Assembly: GCF_028280385.1 (NCBI RefSeq)
Contig: NZ_JANQLX010000007.1
Span: 1-64,000, forward strand
Reading direction: 5' to 3'
Length of the DNA: 64,000 nt
Source: Allomuricauda sp.
GTDB taxonomy: Bacteria; Bacteroidota; Bacteroidia; Flavobacteriales; Flavobacteriaceae
The translations under genes were made by a program, and so were the position numbers. This document shows positions 62,315-64,000 of the stretch, piece by piece. Below the pieces are notes generated by a model. That model was not told the origin of the DNA. It saw only the letters and a program-made list of their open reading frames with translations, and searched no databases. Numbering within the stretch: position 1 is the first letter of the stretch; the number at the start of each line of letters is the position of its first letter.

Positions 62315-64000
62315 ATGACGGAGGCTGCTATTGAAAAAGAGAACAAGGAGATTGCGAAGCAGTACAAGGAATTGCTTCGTATCAGCTATCAAACCTTGAC
62401 CAGTGAGGACAAGAAGTTGATACGCTCCGCTTTTGACGTGGCCGTGGATGCGCATAAAGATCAGCGCAGAAAGTCTGGCGAGGCCTATATTTTCCATCCT
62501 ATTGCCGTTGCCAAAATTGTAGCTTCCGAAATTGGACTGGATGCAGTTTCCATTGCCTCTGCCCTATTGCACGATGTTGTAGAAGACACCCCATATACCC
62601 TTGATGATATAGAACGGATGTTTGGGGAAACCGTGGCCCGAATTGTGGACGGCCTGACCAAAATAGCCCACCTTAAAAAGGACAAGGATATTAGTCAGCA
62701 AGCAGAGAATTTCAGAAAAATGCTGCTGACCCTTCATGATGACGTACGGGTCATCATCATTAAAATTGCCGATCGTTACCACAACATGCTCACCATGGAC
62801 GCCATGCCCGAGCACAAGCAGGTTAAAATCGCTTCGGAAACCCTATATATTTACGCCCCGCTGGCCCACCGTATTGGCCTCTACAATATTAAAGGTCATT
62901 TGGAAGACCTTAGCCTGAAGTACACGGAGCCCGAGGTATACAATGACATCCAAGCCAAGATAGAAGATACGGAGGAGGACCAGTTGGCCTATATTGAGGA
63001 TTTCTCCAATGTGATCCGCAATTCACTGGACAAGGAGGGGTTAAATTATGACATCAAAGGCCGGATGAAGTCCATTTTTTCCATCCGCAGGAAAATGAAG
63101 GCGCAGAATGTTTCCTTTGACGAAGTCTATGACAAGTTTGCCATCCGGATTATCTATAAATCGGACCGAAAAAACGAAAAGTTCCTGGCCTGGAAGATCT
63201 ATTCCATAGTAACGGACCACTTCACCCCCAACCCCATTCGCTTACGCGATTGGATCACCTCCCCAAAATCCACAGGTTATGAAGCCCTTCATATTACAGT
63301 GATGGGGCCCAAGGGAAAATGGGTGGAAGTACAGATTCGGAGTGAGCGTATGCATGAAATTGCCGAAAAGGGGTATGCTGCCCACTTTAAGTACAAACAT
63401 GGGGAGCAAAAGGAACAAGGAATTGAGGAATGGCTCAACCGTTTGCAGGAAGCTTTGGAAACCTCCAATGGCAATGCTGTGGACTTTGTGGAGGAATTTA
63501 AACTGAACCTGTATTCCAAGGAGATTTTTGTGTTCACCCCCAAGGGAGACCTTAAATCCATGCCCAAGGGTGCCACCGCCTTGGACTTCGCATTTCACAT
63601 ACACACCGAAATTGGCATGAAGACCAGAGGGGCCAGGGTGAATGGAAAGTTGGTACCCCTAGGTTCACAGTTGCAGAGCGGAGATCAGGTGGAGATCATC
63701 ACCTCCGAAAGTGCCAAACCCAACCAAAGTTGGCTAGACTATGCCCAAACGGCGCGTGCGCGCTCCAAAATAAAATCTTCATTAAGCGAGGAGAAGAAAA
63801 GTATTGCTGCGGACGGCAAAGAAGTACTGCGCCGAAAGTTAAAATCGCAGAAAATCACCTTAAATGAAGACACCGTCAACAAGTTGGTGACCTACTTTAA
63901 GCTGAAGACCAGTTTGGACTTGTTTTATCGTGTTGGAATTGGGGTCATAGACAATGAGCGAATCAAGGATTTTGCCTCCTCCTACCATAATGCCTTCTTG
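62315..64000 (+). CDS. Bifunctional (p)ppGpp synthetase/hydrolase RelA/SpoT (3' end outside window)
   Basis: The first 562 codons are present without a stop, and the gene continues past the window. It starts at ATG 62315. An HD-type ppGpp hydrolase domain comes first, with His61 and the His86-Asp87 pair in LLHDVVEDT, which are intact, so hydrolase activity is likely. The synthetase domain follows (FAIRIIY, LRDWITSPKSTGYEALH, WVEVQIRSE with its catalytic Glu), then a TGS domain at about residues 400-465 (VFTPKGDLKSMPKGATALDF). It controls the stringent response. A single long Rel is the usual arrangement in Bacteroidota. Confidence 0.95.
   Translation, partial: MTEAAIEKENKEIAKQYKELLRISYQTLTSEDKKLIRSAFDVAVDAHKDQRRKSGEAYIFHPIAVAKIVASEIGLDAVSIASALLHDVVEDTPYTLDDIERMFGETVARIVDGLTKIAHLKKDKDISQQAENFRKMLLTLHDDVRVIIIKIADRYHNMLTMDAMPEHKQVKIASETLYIYAPLAHRIGLYNIKGHLEDLSLKYTEPEVYNDIQAKIEDTEEDQLAYIEDFSNVIRNSLDKEGLNYDIKGRMKSIFSIRRKMKAQNVSFDEVYDKFAIRIIYKSDRKNEKFLAWKIYSIVTDHFTPNPIRLRDWITSPKSTGYEALHITVMGPKGKWVEVQIRSERMHEIAEKGYAAHFKYKHGEQKEQGIEEWLNRLQEALETSNGNAVDFVEEFKLNLYSKEIFVFTPKGDLKSMPKGATALDFAFHIHTEIGMKTRGARVNGKLVPLGSQLQSGDQVEIITSESAKPNQSWLDYAQTARARSKIKSSLSEEKKSIAADGKEVLRRKLKSQKITLNEDTVNKLVTYFKLKTSLDLFYRVGIGVIDNERIKDFASSYHNAFL

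Noticed and set aside
1..64000. tRNA, rRNA, insertion sequences, phage or plasmid genes
   Set aside because: Gaps between genes are all under about 220 bases and none shows a cloverleaf-like or ribosomal sequence; no transposase, integrase or phage structural protein is encoded.

Overview
The window is chromosomal DNA from a gliding member of the Bacteroidota, almost certainly Flavobacteriaceae. The evidence is three proteins ending in the type IX secretion 'type B' (gliding-motility-associated) C-terminal domain, a gldI gene, a SusC/SusD pair, many Bacteroidota-style lipoproteins, families largely confined to the phylum (DUF5683, DUF3810, DUF6122), and promoters of the TTG-N17-23-TAnnTTTG type. 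A genus such as Muricauda/Allomuricauda is possible, but I cannot fix it from sequence alone. I see no rRNA, tRNA, CRISPR array, insertion sequence or prophage. Coding density is high and no gap between genes exceeds 300 bases.

Region 1 (1-12,533) holds secreted surface proteins. Two tandem paralogues have nearly the same C-terminal 250 residues (the first is cut by the window edge). A short orphan follows, then a 2,771-residue adhesin with about 29 SprB-type repeats on the minus strand.

Region 2 (12,678-29,028) is the most interesting part. After a lipoprotein sugar dehydrogenase come murQ, a DeoR regulator, a NagB deaminase fused to a PIG-L/LmbE deacetylase domain, a second DeoR regulator, SusC, SusD, a YngK/GHL10 lipoprotein glycosidase, an AmpG/MurT-like permease, a cytoplasmic GH3 (NagZ), a methyltransferase and AnmK. 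Together they read as a locus that captures peptidoglycan fragments, imports them and converts the amino sugars to fructose-6-phosphate. No nagA is present, and the deacetylase fused to NagB could do that step. Both regulator-linked intergenic regions carry arrays of short operator-like repeats placed around divergent promoters.

Region 3 (29,025-39,574) has a Bcr/CflA-type MFS pump, a Gfo/Idh/MocA oxidoreductase, a three-gene propionyl-CoA carboxylase operon and, divergently, uridine kinase, divIC and both methylmalonyl-CoA mutase subunits. This gives a propionyl-CoA to succinyl-CoA route, except for the epimerase.

Region 4 (39,710-45,509) is a housekeeping cluster: parA, parB, a DUF5683 protein, dapB, lepB, a WbqC-like protein and a DUF6122 membrane protein. 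Region 5 (45,492-51,868) is a minus-strand group: TPR protein, ribH, a small membrane protein, mutL, two tandem rhomboids and a membrane-anchored EEP-fold protein. Region 6 (51,995-64,000) has recF, a lipocalin-like lipoprotein, a DUF721 protein, ndk, a PhoD-like lipoprotein, nrnA, gldI, a cyclophilin-FKBP fusion, a DUF3810 protein, a DUF6503-like lipoprotein, a TrmH/SpoU methyltransferase, an M48 peptidase and a bifunctional RelA/SpoT gene that runs off the end.
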